Shown: positions 37,348 to 46,524 of the stretch, one piece after another | How the letters are laid out: each line of letters starts with the position of its first letter | Position numbering within the stretch: position 1 is the first letter of the stretch | Assembly: GCA_903844735.1 (NCBI GenBank) | Contig: CAIMUX010000119.1 | Coordinates: 1 to 64,000, forward strand | From: Candidatus Eiseniibacteriota bacterium | GTDB lineage: Bacteria; Eisenbacteria; RBG-16-71-46; CAIMUX01 | Direction: 5' to 3' | Length of the DNA: 64,000 nucleotides | Program-made: the position numbers and the translations under genes | Notes under the pieces: model-generated | The model's input: the letters and a program-made list of their open reading frames with translations, nothing else | What the model was told of the DNA's origin: nothing | Database searches by the model: none

Positions 37348-39057
37348 TCACGCCTCCAGCGCCGCCAGAATCGCGTCCACCGCCCCGACGAGATCATCCG
37401 CGACCGCCCAGGGCGGCCTCATCGTCTTCTCTGCCCCACTCTCCACGCGGTCCACCCCGGCGGCGATCGCCACCTCGGTCTCGCTGTCGTAACGGGCCGT
37501 TCCAGCAGCAATCGCAACCTCTGTCTCGCGCCCATAGCCGGTGCGAACGAGAATGACGCGGCAGCCCGCGCGTCGCCCGGCCTCGAGGTCGGAGTGGGAA
37601 TCGCCGACCATCACGCTGCAAGCCAGATCAAGGTTGAAGCGATGCGCCGCGCGCCTGAGCATCCCGGGCGAGGGCTTGCGGCAATCGCACGGTCCGCCGT
37701 GTTGCGGATGATGCGGACAGAACTCGATTCCCACCGGCCGCACCCCTTCCGTTTCAAGCAGACGGAGCATCTGCAGGTGCACGCGGAAGAGCCCGGCGCG
37801 GTCGAGCATCCCGCGCGCCACCGCGGACTGGTTGGTCACCACCACGAACGGCAGGTCGGCAGCAGACAACCGCCGCAGAGCCGCCCCGGCACCGGGCGCG
37901 AGACACACCCGGCCAGGGTCGCGCAGGTAGGGCACCAGGTCCAGAAGCACCCCGTCGCGATCGAGGAACACAGCCGGCCGGCCACGCCTGCCTTCGGTGC
38001 GGACGAGGAGTCTTTCGAGCGCGCCGCGCACCTGATCGACGGTGACTCCGGTGAGGCACTCCACCCGGGTGGGGCAGCGTGGTGAGAAGCAGGGCGCGCA
38101 CGGAACCGGCACCCGCAAGGTCTCCTGGCAACCGCCGACGGGGCCGGTCCATTCCGGCGCGGTGGAGCCGAAGATCCCCACCACCGGCGTCCCCGCAGCC
38201 TGGGCCAGGTGCATCGCACCCGAATCGTTGGCCACCGCGGCACGGAGGCCCGCGAGGAGCGCCACTGATCCGCGCAGCGAGACCTCGCCCGCGGCCACCA
38301 CGCCGCCACCTGCCGCTTCCGCCAGACGGCGACAAGCGGCCCGCTCATCGTCACCGCCGATCCACAGCACGTGCCGGCGCGAAGCGAGAAGATCTCTGGC
38401 CAACGCGAGAAACCGCTCCTCCGGCCAGCGCTTGGTCGAGCCGTAGCTCGCCCCCGGCGCTAATGCGACAGTCCGCGAAGGATCCAGGCCGCGATCGATC
38501 CCCCACGTCGTCGCCCACGCGATCTCCTTTGGCCGCAGGGCGACCCGAGCGGGTCCCTCATTGGGCGGAGACAGTGAGCGGCCAGGGGCGATTCTGTCCA
38601 ACAGAAGCGCGGCCAACGCGCGGTATTGATCGCGCAGGTGCCGCGCGCGGGAGGCCGGCGCGCCGGGCACGTTGAGAAGCAGCGAGCGGCTGTCCCCCGG
38701 CATCCCGGCCCGAATCGGAATTCCCGCCGCGGTCGCCATCAGCACCGACGAAAACGACGGCGGCAGCAACAGCGCGGCACCGGCGTGTTCCCGGCGCAGA
38801 CTTGCTGCGATGCGCAGGAATGCCCCGGGTCGGGACACACGAACGGGCAGCGGCGGGAGCAACCGAAAGGGCTCGTCGAGCCCCTCGAACAGAGGCCGAG
38901 CGCGAGCTCCCCCGAGCAGAAGCCACTCCACCTCGGGCAACGCCGAACCGAGGGCAAGCACGGACGGCAGCGCCATCACGGCATCGCCGACCCAGTTGGG
39001 CAGGCGCACCACGATGCGGCCCGCGGGCCACGGCGCGTCGAGCGAGAAGGCGCTCAC
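37348..39057 (-). CDS. Heptosyltransferase (GT9)-heptose bisphosphatase (GmhB) fusion
   Basis: A 569-residue protein joining two steps of LPS inner-core heptose metabolism. Residues 1-355 are a GT9 ADP-heptose:LPS heptosyltransferase of the WaaF type: RLPNWVGDAVMALP, ALAPGASYGSTKRWP, NDSGAMHLAQAAGTPVVGIFGST and the cysteine-rich CAPCFSPRCPTRVEC. Residues about 361-569 are a HAD phosphatase of the GmhB type: FLDRDGV (364-370), VVVTNQSAVARG, the zinc loop CPHHPQHGGPCDC (447-459), RKPSPGML and VMVGDSHSDLEAG. GmhB removes the 7-phosphate of heptose-1,7-bisphosphate. Both active sites look complete. The start is GTG 39057, overlapping the upstream stop in GTGA. It has a 15-residue in-frame repeat near the end. 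Confidence 0.93.
   Translation of the reverse strand: MSAFSLDAPWPAGRIVVRLPNWVGDAVMALPSVLALGSALPEVEWLLLGGARARPLFEGLDEPFRLLPPLPVRVSRPGAFLRIAASLRREHAGAALLLPPSFSSVLMATAAGIPIRAGMPGDSRSLLLNVPGAPASRARHLRDQYRALAALLLDRIAPGRSLSPPNEGPARVALRPKEIAWATTWGIDRGLDPSRTVALAPGASYGSTKRWPEERFLALARDLLASRRHVLWIGGDDERAACRRLAEAAGGGVVAAGEVSLRGSVALLAGLRAAVANDSGAMHLAQAAGTPVVGIFGSTAPEWTGPVGGCQETLRVPVPCAPCFSPRCPTRVECLTGVTVDQVRGALERLLVRTEGRRGRPAVFLDRDGVLLDLVPYLRDPGRVCLAPGAGAALRRLSAADLPFVVVTNQSAVARGMLDRAGLFRVHLQMLRLLETEGVRPVGIEFCPHHPQHGGPCDCRKPSPGMLRRAAHRFNLDLACSVMVGDSHSDLEAGRRAGCRVILVRTGYGRETEVAIAAGTARYDSETEVAIAAGVDRVESGAEKTMRPPWAVADDLVGAVDAILAALEA
37438..37527. repeat. 45-bp in-frame duplication inside the heptose fusion gene
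   Basis: Two 45-bp copies encode ETEVAIAAGTARYDS and ETEVAIAAGVDRVES back to back, near the C-terminus of the phosphatase domain. The copies differ mostly at synonymous sites in the ETEVAIAAG half. Confidence 0.9.
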
Positions 39058-41252
39058 GGGGTACCGCCGACATGCTTCGTGCCTCCCGCGAGCTGGGCCA
39101 GCACCGACTCGATTTCCGCCCGGCGCGGGGTTGAGGGGTCGAGCGCCAGCGTGCGGCGCAGCGCGGCAGCGGCAGCCTGCTTCTTGTCAAGCCCAAGGAA
39201 CACGCGTGCCAGCTCGTAGTGGACCGGCGCATAGTCGGGGCGGAGGCTCGCCGCCCGCAGCAGATATCCCTCGCCGCGTTGGTAGACGCCCTGGGCAGAG
39301 CACGCGCGCCCATAGTTCAGGAGAAGCTCGAAGGAGTTCGGCGCCCGCTTCAGCCCCTCATCAAACGCCTTCGCGGCCGCGGGGAGGTCGCCGCGCCGGA
39401 GGAAGGCGGCCCCCAGATTGTTCCAGGCTGCGGCATTTTCGTGGTCCCACACCGTCGCCGATCGGAAGATCTCCTCCGCGAGCGACAACTGTCCCGCTTC
39501 GAGATAGACGCTGCCAAGGCGCGAGAGAAACCAGGTGCGCTCCGCCCTGGGACGCAACTCGGCGATCTCCGTTTCCGTCAGGGGACGGCGCCATGGCGAA
39601 TCGTCGGGGATCCGGTAGAGGCGGGCGCCGTCATCACCCCGACCCCACTCGCGCACGAGTCGCCCTTCGCGTTCCACCGCAGAATAGAAGGCGCGCGGAC
39701 CGACGGCATCAACCCGTGCAAGGTTCTCGCTGACGCGCGCCCCGGAGAGAAGCACCCAGCGAAAGCCGGCGTACCAGCGGTGCCAATAGAGATCGTCATA
39801 ACGTCCGGGGGTGCGGCTGTCGCGCGGCAGGAACAGATAGCCGGCGTTCGCGCCGGAACTGTCCGCCCCGGCCGTGACGAGCGAAGCCGCTGCCGTGGTA
39901 GACACAGTCCCCGCCGTGACAAACGGGTCCGTCTCGGCTATAACCAGCTCTCCTTTGGGCACGAACGTCCCGATCTCGGCCCCGACCGCGGCGAGCGACA
40001 GCGCCCCCGAGGCAGTGCCGCGCTGCCACGCCACGCGCCCCGGAATCGCGGAAACGACGAAAGCCAGCGAGAGAATCACCCCGAGTCCGGCGAGCCCGCG
40101 TCGTGGCGAGACGAGAGACAACACACCACCGACCGCCCACGCCGCCAGAAGCGGAGCCACGCTCCACTGAAGCGCGCCGGGCCGGCGGACACCAAGCAAG
40201 ATCGGCACTCCGAGACAGAGAACCACGGCTCCCGCCGGCACCAGAAAGCGCGTCGCGTTGCATCGATAGCGCCACGCGGCGCGGGACGATCCATGCGGTG
40301 TCACATCCGACCTATTGGTTCGCGCCCGCGACGGCCGGTCGGCCCATACCGCGGCCGGCCAACCGGCCCACACCAGCGGTCCGAACGCCATCGTCAAGGA
40401 AAGCAAAGAGAACCAGCCCAGCCCGCCCGGGCCGTCGAGCCCTCCTTCGCGCCGCCACTCCCCCACGAACCGGCTGGGCGCAGCCAACGGATGAAGAAGA
40501 CGTTCCGGCGTCAACCCCACAGCGAGAAAGAGAGCAATCCCAACGGTCCACGCCAAATCCGCTCTGTCCGATCGATTTGCGCCAGGGAAGGAACGCGACG
40601 TGCGCCGCGCTACCGCCAAGAGCACGAGCGGCCAGAGGTACCCGAACCAGGCCAGGAGCATTCCGGCCAAGAGCCCCTTACGCCAGGACTCAGGTGCGCG
40701 CAGTAGCAGAAAGAGGAGGAGCGCGGCGGGTACCGCAGGAAGCAGGTGCGCGATCGCGGTGGCGGCAAAAGGCGAGACCGCGAGCAACGCGGCTGCTGTG
40801 ATGCCGATACGCGCTCCCGCATCCGGCGGAAACCATGCCGTCAGGCTCCGACGGAATGCCGGGGCGCTCTTCTCTCGCCTGTCGTCGCCGGTCGCGGCGA
40901 TCGCGAACGTCGCCGCCTCCAGGAGAACCAGCGCCAAGAGCCAGGCCCACAGACCACGCAATATTGGAGTCCAGGTGCCGGTGGCCGCCGGGGGGCGGGC
41001 TGCCTGAGCCTCGCCGGGCTGTACGAGTTCTCGCACCATCTCCGCCGCCGCGACCGGGTAGGCGATCCAGGTGGTCCAGGTTGGAGGCCGCTCTGCCAAC
41101 TCGCCGGGGGGAAGGGAACCCAGGATCCGGACCGCGGGGTCGAGATAACGCCGTGCGTCGATCGTGCCGGTGGGCGGCGCGGCCCACAGCAGAGGAATGG
41201 CCGCCAGCGCTGCCGCCAGGAGCTTCCAGGGTCGCCATCCCATCCGCCCCAT
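39054..41252 (-). CDS. Polytopic membrane protein with C-terminal TPR domain
   Basis: A 732-residue protein. The first two-thirds have about ten hydrophobic helices with Trp/Pro-rich loops. The last 200 residues are TPR repeats (TWFLSRLGSVYLEAGQLSLAEEIF, AAWNNLGAAFLRRGDLPAAAKAFDEGLKRAP, HYELARVFLGLDKKQAAAAALRRTLALDP). A globular segment (VIAETDPFVTAGTV ... GYLFLPRDSRTPGRYDDLYWHRWYAGFRWVLLS) sits between. The layout recalls GT-C type glycosyltransferase-like membrane proteins, but I see no catalytic acidic motif, so enzyme activity is not supported. Start choice: ATG 41252, just after the barrel gene's stop; GTG 41267 or 41270 and ATG 41243 are alternatives. It is coupled to the heptose fusion (GTGA). 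Confidence 0.75.
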   Translation of the reverse strand: MGRMGWRPWKLLAAALAAIPLLWAAPPTGTIDARRYLDPAVRILGSLPPGELAERPPTWTTWIAYPVAAAEMVRELVQPGEAQAARPPAATGTWTPILRGLWAWLLALVLLEAATFAIAATGDDRREKSAPAFRRSLTAWFPPDAGARIGITAAALLAVSPFAATAIAHLLPAVPAALLLFLLLRAPESWRKGLLAGMLLAWFGYLWPLVLLAVARRTSRSFPGANRSDRADLAWTVGIALFLAVGLTPERLLHPLAAPSRFVGEWRREGGLDGPGGLGWFSLLSLTMAFGPLVWAGWPAAVWADRPSRARTNRSDVTPHGSSRAAWRYRCNATRFLVPAGAVVLCLGVPILLGVRRPGALQWSVAPLLAAWAVGGVLSLVSPRRGLAGLGVILSLAFVVSAIPGRVAWQRGTASGALSLAAVGAEIGTFVPKGELVIAETDPFVTAGTVSTTAAASLVTAGADSSGANAGYLFLPRDSRTPGRYDDLYWHRWYAGFRWVLLSGARVSENLARVDAVGPRAFYSAVEREGRLVREWGRGDDGARLYRIPDDSPWRRPLTETEIAELRPRAERTWFLSRLGSVYLEAGQLSLAEEIFRSATVWDHENAAAWNNLGAAFLRRGDLPAAAKAFDEGLKRAPNSFELLLNYGRACSAQGVYQRGEGYLLRAASLRPDYAPVHYELARVFLGLDKKQAAAAALRRTLALDPSTPRRAEIESVLAQLAGGTKHVGGTP

Positions 41253-41278
41253 CCATGCTGCGCGCACCACGCTGCCGT

Positions 41279-44200
41279 TCAGTAGTCCAGCCCGAACGAG
41301 AAGTAGCCTCGCGCCGGTCCGAGATTGCGGGCGAGGTCGGTACGCCAGGCCAAGTCCCATTTCAGGACTGTGAACCCGACATTGAGGCTGGCGGTGACAC
41401 CGTAGGAGGCACGTATATCCTCAAGGTGAGGCACTCCCTTTCGCACCCGTATGCCCTGAAACTTCCTCGTGTCGTCCCATGCCGCCCCCGCGTCGAAGAA
41501 GAAGGCACCGCGAACACCGCCCAGGGCTATCGGCAGCGGGAACCCGATCCGCAGGTAGTCGATGAGCGGGACACGCAGCTCCACGCTGCCGAGGCCGATC
41601 GTCGTGCCGCGGAACTCGCCATAGGGCCAGCCGCGCAGCGTATAAGGGCCGCCGATGCGGAAGTACTGAGGCTCGTCCCCCATGCTGGTGGCGGCGATGG
41701 CGCGCCCGGCGAAGGCGTAGCGGTGGCGAATGTTCAGGTAGCGCCTGGTGTCGGCGACGCAGGTCTGATAGGAGAGGTCACCGATCGCGGCCTCCACGCT
41801 CAAGCGGCTGCGTCCTCCGGCAATCGGCCCCGTCGGTCCGAAGACCGTGTTGTCGCTCACCAGCGCGGTACCCGGGACAAGATAGACCCGCGTTTTCGCC
41901 TGCAGGCCGCGGTTGGCGTCGAACGAGTAGCTATCCTGCACCACGTCCTCCGACACGGCGAGCGCGTCGAGCGACCACTCCACGCGCCGGAAACGGCTGA
42001 ACGGCCGCTGTAGGGCCAGGCTTCCGCCGCGATAGACTTGGCTGACGAACTCCTCGTTCTCCTGCGCGGCAAAAATGTAGTAGTCGTTGCGGTACTGGAA
42101 GGCGCTCGCTCCCCAGTTCAGTCGCCGCCGCAAGTTCACATACTGGAAGAGCAGGTCCGAGTCGGCGATGCTGCCGTAGATGTTGGCCCCGATGACAATC
42201 ATCTGGTCGCCCAGCACATCGGAGAACTGCAGCATGCTTTGGGCCGCAACGCCGACATTGCCGGCAAAGAAGCCGTTGGCGGATACATAATCGGCGGCGA
42301 AATGGGTCCGGTAGCGATCGACCCGGAAGCCGCCGGAATCGGGCAGCACGCGCCGGCGCTGCATGACCGCACGGATCTCCACGACTTCGTCGGAGGAATC
42401 GGAATCGGCGGGAAGCGGACGGTAGACGCCCGGAAGCCGCCGCCCATTTCGTCGCGGGGAGGAAGTCGGCACCCTGATCGCGAGGAGCGAATCCAGACGC
42501 GCCGCTGCCGGCGCCCGCGAGGCTGGATAGGCGAACAGCGTCGATACGGCTTCGGAATCGGGCACTGCTCCGGGTGACGTCTCCGCGGGAACCGGCACGG
42601 TGGCTGTCGCTCCGGTGGGAAGCGGCACAGTGGCTATCGTTCCGGCAGGAACCGGCGCACCGGCCGAAGTGCGATACCCCGAACCCACCTCGGTACCGGC
42701 GGCAATCGGATACGGGCCATCCCAGCGCACGCCGTCCTTCCAGCGATCCAGCGGATCCTTGATGGCAAAGAGGTCGGTCGTTCCCTCGGTGAATGCGGTG
42801 AACACCACGCGGCGCCCGTCGCGTGACAGCGAAGCCGCAGGACTCGTTTCGGTCACTCCGGCAATGCCGCTGAGAACGTCCGTGATGCGCCGGTCCTCGT
42901 TCGTATCGAGGTCGCGAATCCACACATTGGCGATGCCGCTGCGATCGGAGAGGAAAAGCAGGTACCGCCCGTCGGGAAAATAGAACGGGCTGATGTTCGT
43001 ACCCGCCTGCGCCTCCAACACCGTGACGGCACGGGTGGCGAGGTCAAGGATGGCGAGCCGTGACTCAGAGAAAAGCAGGTTCCCGAAATCAGCCTCGACC
43101 CCTTGGTCGGTGACGAAGACGATTCGTTTTCCGTCCGGTGAGTACCGCGGCTCCTGGGCGAGATAGCGGTCATCCGTAAGCCTCTCGAGGCCGGTCCCGT
43201 CGGAGCGAATGCGCCATAGGTCACTGCGGCCGCCACTCTGCCCGCTGAAAACAATCCATGCCCCGTTCGGGGAAAAGGCAGGGCTCTGGAGTCCGTCGAG
43301 GTCGGGGGAAATCCTGCGGAGCACCTTTCCGTCGGCGGCACGCTGGACGGTGAGGACGTCGCGCCCGTTGTCCACCGCGACAAAGACCATAGACTCTCCG
43401 TCAGGTGACCAGTCCATGGCGCTGCGAAAGAAACGGAGGCTCTCGAAGTCGGCCCGCCGTTCGCTCTTCACCAGACGTCGTTGCACCGCGCCGGTGAGCG
43501 CCGAGGCGCAGTAGAGGTCATTGGAGAGCGCCCGGTCAGAGAAATAGGCCACGAGATCTCCGTCGGGCGAGACGGCGGGTGTGCAGTTCAGGTTGGAGAG
43601 GTCCTTTTCCGTGTCGGTGAGCCGGAACGCGAAGTCCTCGGGTTTACGGTGATCCCGGATCTGCGGCAGATACTCGCGACGCACAGCTTCGGTCCAGTCG
43701 TCGGAGAACTTCTCCAGAGTCAGCCCCACCACATCCTGGAACGTACGGTCGAGCGAGCGGAGGTGAGGAAGCCGCTTGAAGACCTTGCCGATGGTGTCGT
43801 CGCCGTAGGTGGCGCCGAGATAGGCGAGAAGCGCCTGACCGTAGCGGTAGACACGAATGTCACCCACCTGCTCGAGGACGTTCACCGGCGTGAGATAGCC
43901 GCGGAGAGCGCCGTCACGAAGCCACATCTCGGTCAGATGATCCACGCGCCCGATTGAGAGGTACTCCGCCATCCCCTCCATGAACCAAAGAGGCGGGACG
44001 TACTGCATCGGCCCGAGCAGCGATCGCTCGCCGCCGCCGGTAAGAATGTCGATCTGGAAGGCGTGGACCAGCTCGTGCGTCAGCACGTGGTCGAAGTCAC
44101 CGTAGGAACCTGTGAGCGGCACCGCGACCCGCTGCCGCGCAAACTCGGTGAAGCCGCCCGTCCCCTCGCCGATGAATTCCGGCGTGAGGTTCGTCTGCTG

Positions 44201-44551
44201 AAACTCTGCCTGCGAACCGTAAAGGACGATCGGGATCGGCCTCGTCGGCTCGTGGTCGAGAATAATGCTGAGTCGCGCCCAGGCGCGTTCCGCCATCCGT
44301 CCCGCGTCGACCGCAGCCTCGCGCAGTCCATCGCGAAAATAGATCTCGAAGTGAGCGGTCTTGAGAACCGCCCAAGTGCGGTCGCGATACTGGACTTTGT
44401 TCTGGCCGAACTGAGCGCGGGCCGGGATCGTCGCGGCCAGGATCGGAAGCAGGAACGCAACGAGAGTCACGCCGACGAGCGCAATCCGCCGCCGCCCGCG
44501 GGGGCGCGGCGCGAGGCCGGCATGGCGACGAGGTCGATCGGGCGCTTTCAT
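41279..44551 (-). CDS. Peptidase MA-TolB propeller-Omp85 barrel fusion
   Basis: A 1090-residue outer-membrane protein. The ATG at 44551 has GGGGAAGG upstream; a signal anchor (IALVGVTLVAFLLPILAATIPARAQ) ends near 47. Residues about 55-330 are a gluzincin-like 'peptidase MA' domain with HELVH (159-163) and WFMEGMAEYLS downstream as the probable third-ligand helix. Residues about 340-660 are TolB/PD40-like propeller repeats (CTPAVSPDGDLVAYFSDR, MDWSPDGESMVFVA, PRYSPDGKRIVFVTDQG, LSRDGRRVVFTAF). After a Pro/Thr-rich linker, residues about 750-1090 form an Omp85/BamA-type beta barrel (YTLRGWPYGEFRGTTIGLGSVELRVPLID ... GAFFFDAGAAWDD) ending with the aromatic signature YFSFGLDY. Each module is recognisable; the joint role (surface proteolysis or barrel assembly) is not known. 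Confidence 0.88.
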   Translation of the reverse strand: MKAPDRPRRHAGLAPRPRGRRRIALVGVTLVAFLLPILAATIPARAQFGQNKVQYRDRTWAVLKTAHFEIYFRDGLREAAVDAGRMAERAWARLSIILDHEPTRPIPIVLYGSQAEFQQTNLTPEFIGEGTGGFTEFARQRVAVPLTGSYGDFDHVLTHELVHAFQIDILTGGGERSLLGPMQYVPPLWFMEGMAEYLSIGRVDHLTEMWLRDGALRGYLTPVNVLEQVGDIRVYRYGQALLAYLGATYGDDTIGKVFKRLPHLRSLDRTFQDVVGLTLEKFSDDWTEAVRREYLPQIRDHRKPEDFAFRLTDTEKDLSNLNCTPAVSPDGDLVAYFSDRALSNDLYCASALTGAVQRRLVKSERRADFESLRFFRSAMDWSPDGESMVFVAVDNGRDVLTVQRAADGKVLRRISPDLDGLQSPAFSPNGAWIVFSGQSGGRSDLWRIRSDGTGLERLTDDRYLAQEPRYSPDGKRIVFVTDQGVEADFGNLLFSESRLAILDLATRAVTVLEAQAGTNISPFYFPDGRYLLFLSDRSGIANVWIRDLDTNEDRRITDVLSGIAGVTETSPAASLSRDGRRVVFTAFTEGTTDLFAIKDPLDRWKDGVRWDGPYPIAAGTEVGSGYRTSAGAPVPAGTIATVPLPTGATATVPVPAETSPGAVPDSEAVSTLFAYPASRAPAAARLDSLLAIRVPTSSPRRNGRRLPGVYRPLPADSDSSDEVVEIRAVMQRRRVLPDSGGFRVDRYRTHFAADYVSANGFFAGNVGVAAQSMLQFSDVLGDQMIVIGANIYGSIADSDLLFQYVNLRRRLNWGASAFQYRNDYYIFAAQENEEFVSQVYRGGSLALQRPFSRFRRVEWSLDALAVSEDVVQDSYSFDANRGLQAKTRVYLVPGTALVSDNTVFGPTGPIAGGRSRLSVEAAIGDLSYQTCVADTRRYLNIRHRYAFAGRAIAATSMGDEPQYFRIGGPYTLRGWPYGEFRGTTIGLGSVELRVPLIDYLRIGFPLPIALGGVRGAFFFDAGAAWDDTRKFQGIRVRKGVPHLEDIRASYGVTASLNVGFTVLKWDLAWRTDLARNLGPARGYFSFGLDY
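42582..42671. repeat. 30-bp in-frame repeat inside the protease/barrel fusion
   Basis: Three 30-bp units (42582, 42612, 42642) with shared GGxACCGGCACxGTGGCT-like text encode 10-residue Pro/Ala/Gly/Thr units (APVPAGTIAT, VPLPTGATAT, VPVPAETSPG). They form part of the flexible linker between the propeller and the barrel. Confidence 0.85.
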
Positions 44552-44662
44552 GACTATTGCCTTCCCCTGGGCAGGGACTCCCCGACGAGCGGGGGCGCTG
44601 TGGCGCTCCGGGACACGACGTTCCGAGACCGCGCCGCCCCGGACCCGCCCAGTGCGCCCAGT

Positions 44663-45349
44663 CTAGCCCATCCGCAGGACCAGTCCCAACCCCCAGAGAA
44701 GGAGCGCGGTTCCCACCGGCACCAGAAAATTGTCGGAGCCGCGACGACCCGCCGCCTCGATGAGGGTGGCCGCGATCGCAACCACCGCCACGCGGGCCGG
44801 GCCGTACGGCTGCGCGCCCGTCGTAGACGCCGTCGCCGCCCCTGCCACCCCGATCGCCAGCGCGGAGAACACCAGCATGGCCGCCGAGCCCTCGACCGAC
44901 CGCCAACCGTCGCCGGTGCGGTACCGGTGTCGACCCCAGCGCTGCCCGACGAGGGCAGCCGCCGCATCGCCCCAGGCAAGCACGAGCAGCCCGGCGCAGG
45001 TCGCGGCTTTTCCTCCTGCCACGCCCCAAAGACCGAGAATCAGCACCGTGAAGGAGAGTGGGAACCAGATGGTACCGGCGTTGGAGCCGGCCTCAGCGTC
45101 CATCGACTTCGTCCAGCGAAAGCGAAGGCTGAGGGCATTCACCAGGATGAAGAGGGCGGGCGGCGCGGCCGCCAACCAACGCGAGTGGAAGAGGAGCACC
45201 GTAGGCAGGATCCAGGTGCCGATTCCGACGTGGATGATCTTCCGCGAAAGGCCAAAGGAGATGCGGCCACCGCGACGCAGTCCCTCCGCGACCCCCACCA
45301 CCGCAGCAACCCAGACGAAAGAGAGAGCGAGCGCGAGGCCGTCGTTCAA
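44663..45349 (-). CDS. Dolichol/phytol kinase-like membrane protein
   Basis: A 228-residue protein with about seven membrane segments. It has the family entry LSRKIIHVGIGTWILP ('RKxxHxg') and the CTP-kinase loop LAWGDAAAALVGQRWGRHRY ... WRSVEGSAAM. Members of this SEC59/VTE5-like family phosphorylate isoprenoid alcohols or diacylglycerol. The start appears to be TTG 45349, overlapping the GGDEF stop in TTGA, so it is coupled to that gene. It is a distant relative of the protein at 12608-13180 and better matches the phytol-kinase branch. The substrate is unproven. Confidence 0.8.
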   Translation of the reverse strand: MNDGLALALSFVWVAAVVGVAEGLRRGGRISFGLSRKIIHVGIGTWILPTVLLFHSRWLAAAPPALFILVNALSLRFRWTKSMDAEAGSNAGTIWFPLSFTVLILGLWGVAGGKAATCAGLLVLAWGDAAAALVGQRWGRHRYRTGDGWRSVEGSAAMLVFSALAIGVAGAATASTTGAQPYGPARVAVVAIAATLIEAAGRRGSDNFLVPVGTALLLWGLGLVLRMG

Positions 45350-46371
45350 GCGGCCTCCCGCACTTGCGGTACCGTATCGGTCACGCTGACCACGGCGTTG
45401 CGCCCGCCGTGCTTGGCCCGATATAGGGCGCGGTCGGCGGCACAGACCAGGCTTTCGAAGTCGCAGCCGTCCCCGGGGAACCCGGCGACGCCGAAGCTGC
45501 AGGAAATCACCTCGCCTCCCTCCCCGCGCAGTCGCTCCTCGATGCGGCGACGCACCCGCTCACACAAGGCCACACCCTCGGCCGGGCGGGTCCGCGGCAG
45601 GATGAGGAGGAACTCGTCCCCACCGTACTTCCCCACCGTGTCGGTCCGCCGCACGCTCTCCCGCATGATGCGGGCGAGATCGCGCAGTAATGTGCTCCCC
45701 GCGAGATGGCCGTGGGCTTCGTTGTACATCTTAAGGTTGTCCACGTCTACCATGACGAGAGTGAAGACCTCGTCGTGGCAGAGGGCCCCTGACACCTCTG
45801 TGTCGACGGCCCGCCGCAGGAACCGGTAGTTGGGGACACGGGTGAGACCGTCGGTCATGGCCAAGGTCTCAAGTCGACGCCAGCGCGACTCGTTGCCGAG
45901 GGCGATCGCCGCGGCCTCGGCAGCCAACTCCAGTGGCAGGAGCGTCGGCGGACCGAGTGTTGATCCCTGGACGGTTTGCAAGAGAACGAGCCATGAAGGC
46001 GGCCCCTGGATCACCGGCACGGGACCGGCGGCGAACCCGGCAGCCCGCATCCCGTCCACCCCATCGCTCCTGGCGCGGAACACGCTGCCACGGCGGATCT
46101 CCGGTTCGAGGTGAACGACGCCGTCGCGGGCCATCCGCTCGGCTAGGCCGTACAGTCGGGGAAACGTCTCCGCGCGAATCCGCCCCTCGCGCCATGTCTG
46201 ACGGATCCAGCCCGGGGCCGACGCCTCCGCAAGATAGGCAGCTCCCGCGCCGGTGGCGCGAACCAGAGTTTCGAGCAACCTGGACGTCCAGCCCTCGCGC
46301 CCCTCCTCGGGACGCAATTCGAGAGAGCGCAGCAAGTCTTTGACGAGTGCGGTTCCCCGACTGCGATCCAT
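45346..46371 (-). CDS. GGDEF diguanylate cyclase with GAF-like sensor domain
   Basis: A 341-residue cytoplasmic protein that would make cyclic di-GMP from two GTP. Residues about 25-160 look like a GAF domain (TSRLLETLVRATGAGAAYLAEA ... SWLVLLQTV). Residues about 165-330 are a GGDEF domain: AMTDGLTRVPNYRFLRRAV, MVDVDNLKMYNEAHGHLAGSTLLRDLA, KYGGDEF (GGDEF 250-254) and RALYRAKHGGRNAV. The active-site motif is canonical, and an inhibitory RxxD site (R241-D244) lies exactly five residues before it, so product inhibition is expected. No membrane segment. The ATG at 46371 has AGAGGAGGAC upstream. The signal sensed by the GAF domain is unknown. Confidence 0.93.
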   Translation of the reverse strand: MDRSRGTALVKDLLRSLELRPEEGREGWTSRLLETLVRATGAGAAYLAEASAPGWIRQTWREGRIRAETFPRLYGLAERMARDGVVHLEPEIRRGSVFRARSDGVDGMRAAGFAAGPVPVIQGPPSWLVLLQTVQGSTLGPPTLLPLELAAEAAAIALGNESRWRRLETLAMTDGLTRVPNYRFLRRAVDTEVSGALCHDEVFTLVMVDVDNLKMYNEAHGHLAGSTLLRDLARIMRESVRRTDTVGKYGGDEFLLILPRTRPAEGVALCERVRRRIEERLRGEGGEVISCSFGVAGFPGDGCDFESLVCAADRALYRAKHGGRNAVVSVTDTVPQVREAA

Positions 46372-46524
46372 GCGCGGCTGTCCTCCTCTGGCGGTGGTCC
46401 CCGGTGGGTGAAGCGCAATCGGCGTGCCTGGTCGACAGGTGTGACTCGCCCGCCTCGGTCCCTCGCGACAGGCGCGCCTCGGTCCGGCGCAGCATAGGGC
46501 CGTTCGTTCGGGGTCGACGTGGCG

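Noticed and set aside
39054-41252. GT-C glycosyltransferase
   Set aside because: Many helices and a TPR tail resemble such enzymes, but I could not find the catalytic Asp/Glu motif in the first periplasmic loop.
37348-46371. Secondary-metabolite or capsule gene cluster
   Set aside because: Apart from one heptosyltransferase fusion, there are no sugar-nucleotide, polymerase or assembly-line genes. The contents fit general outer-membrane biogenesis.
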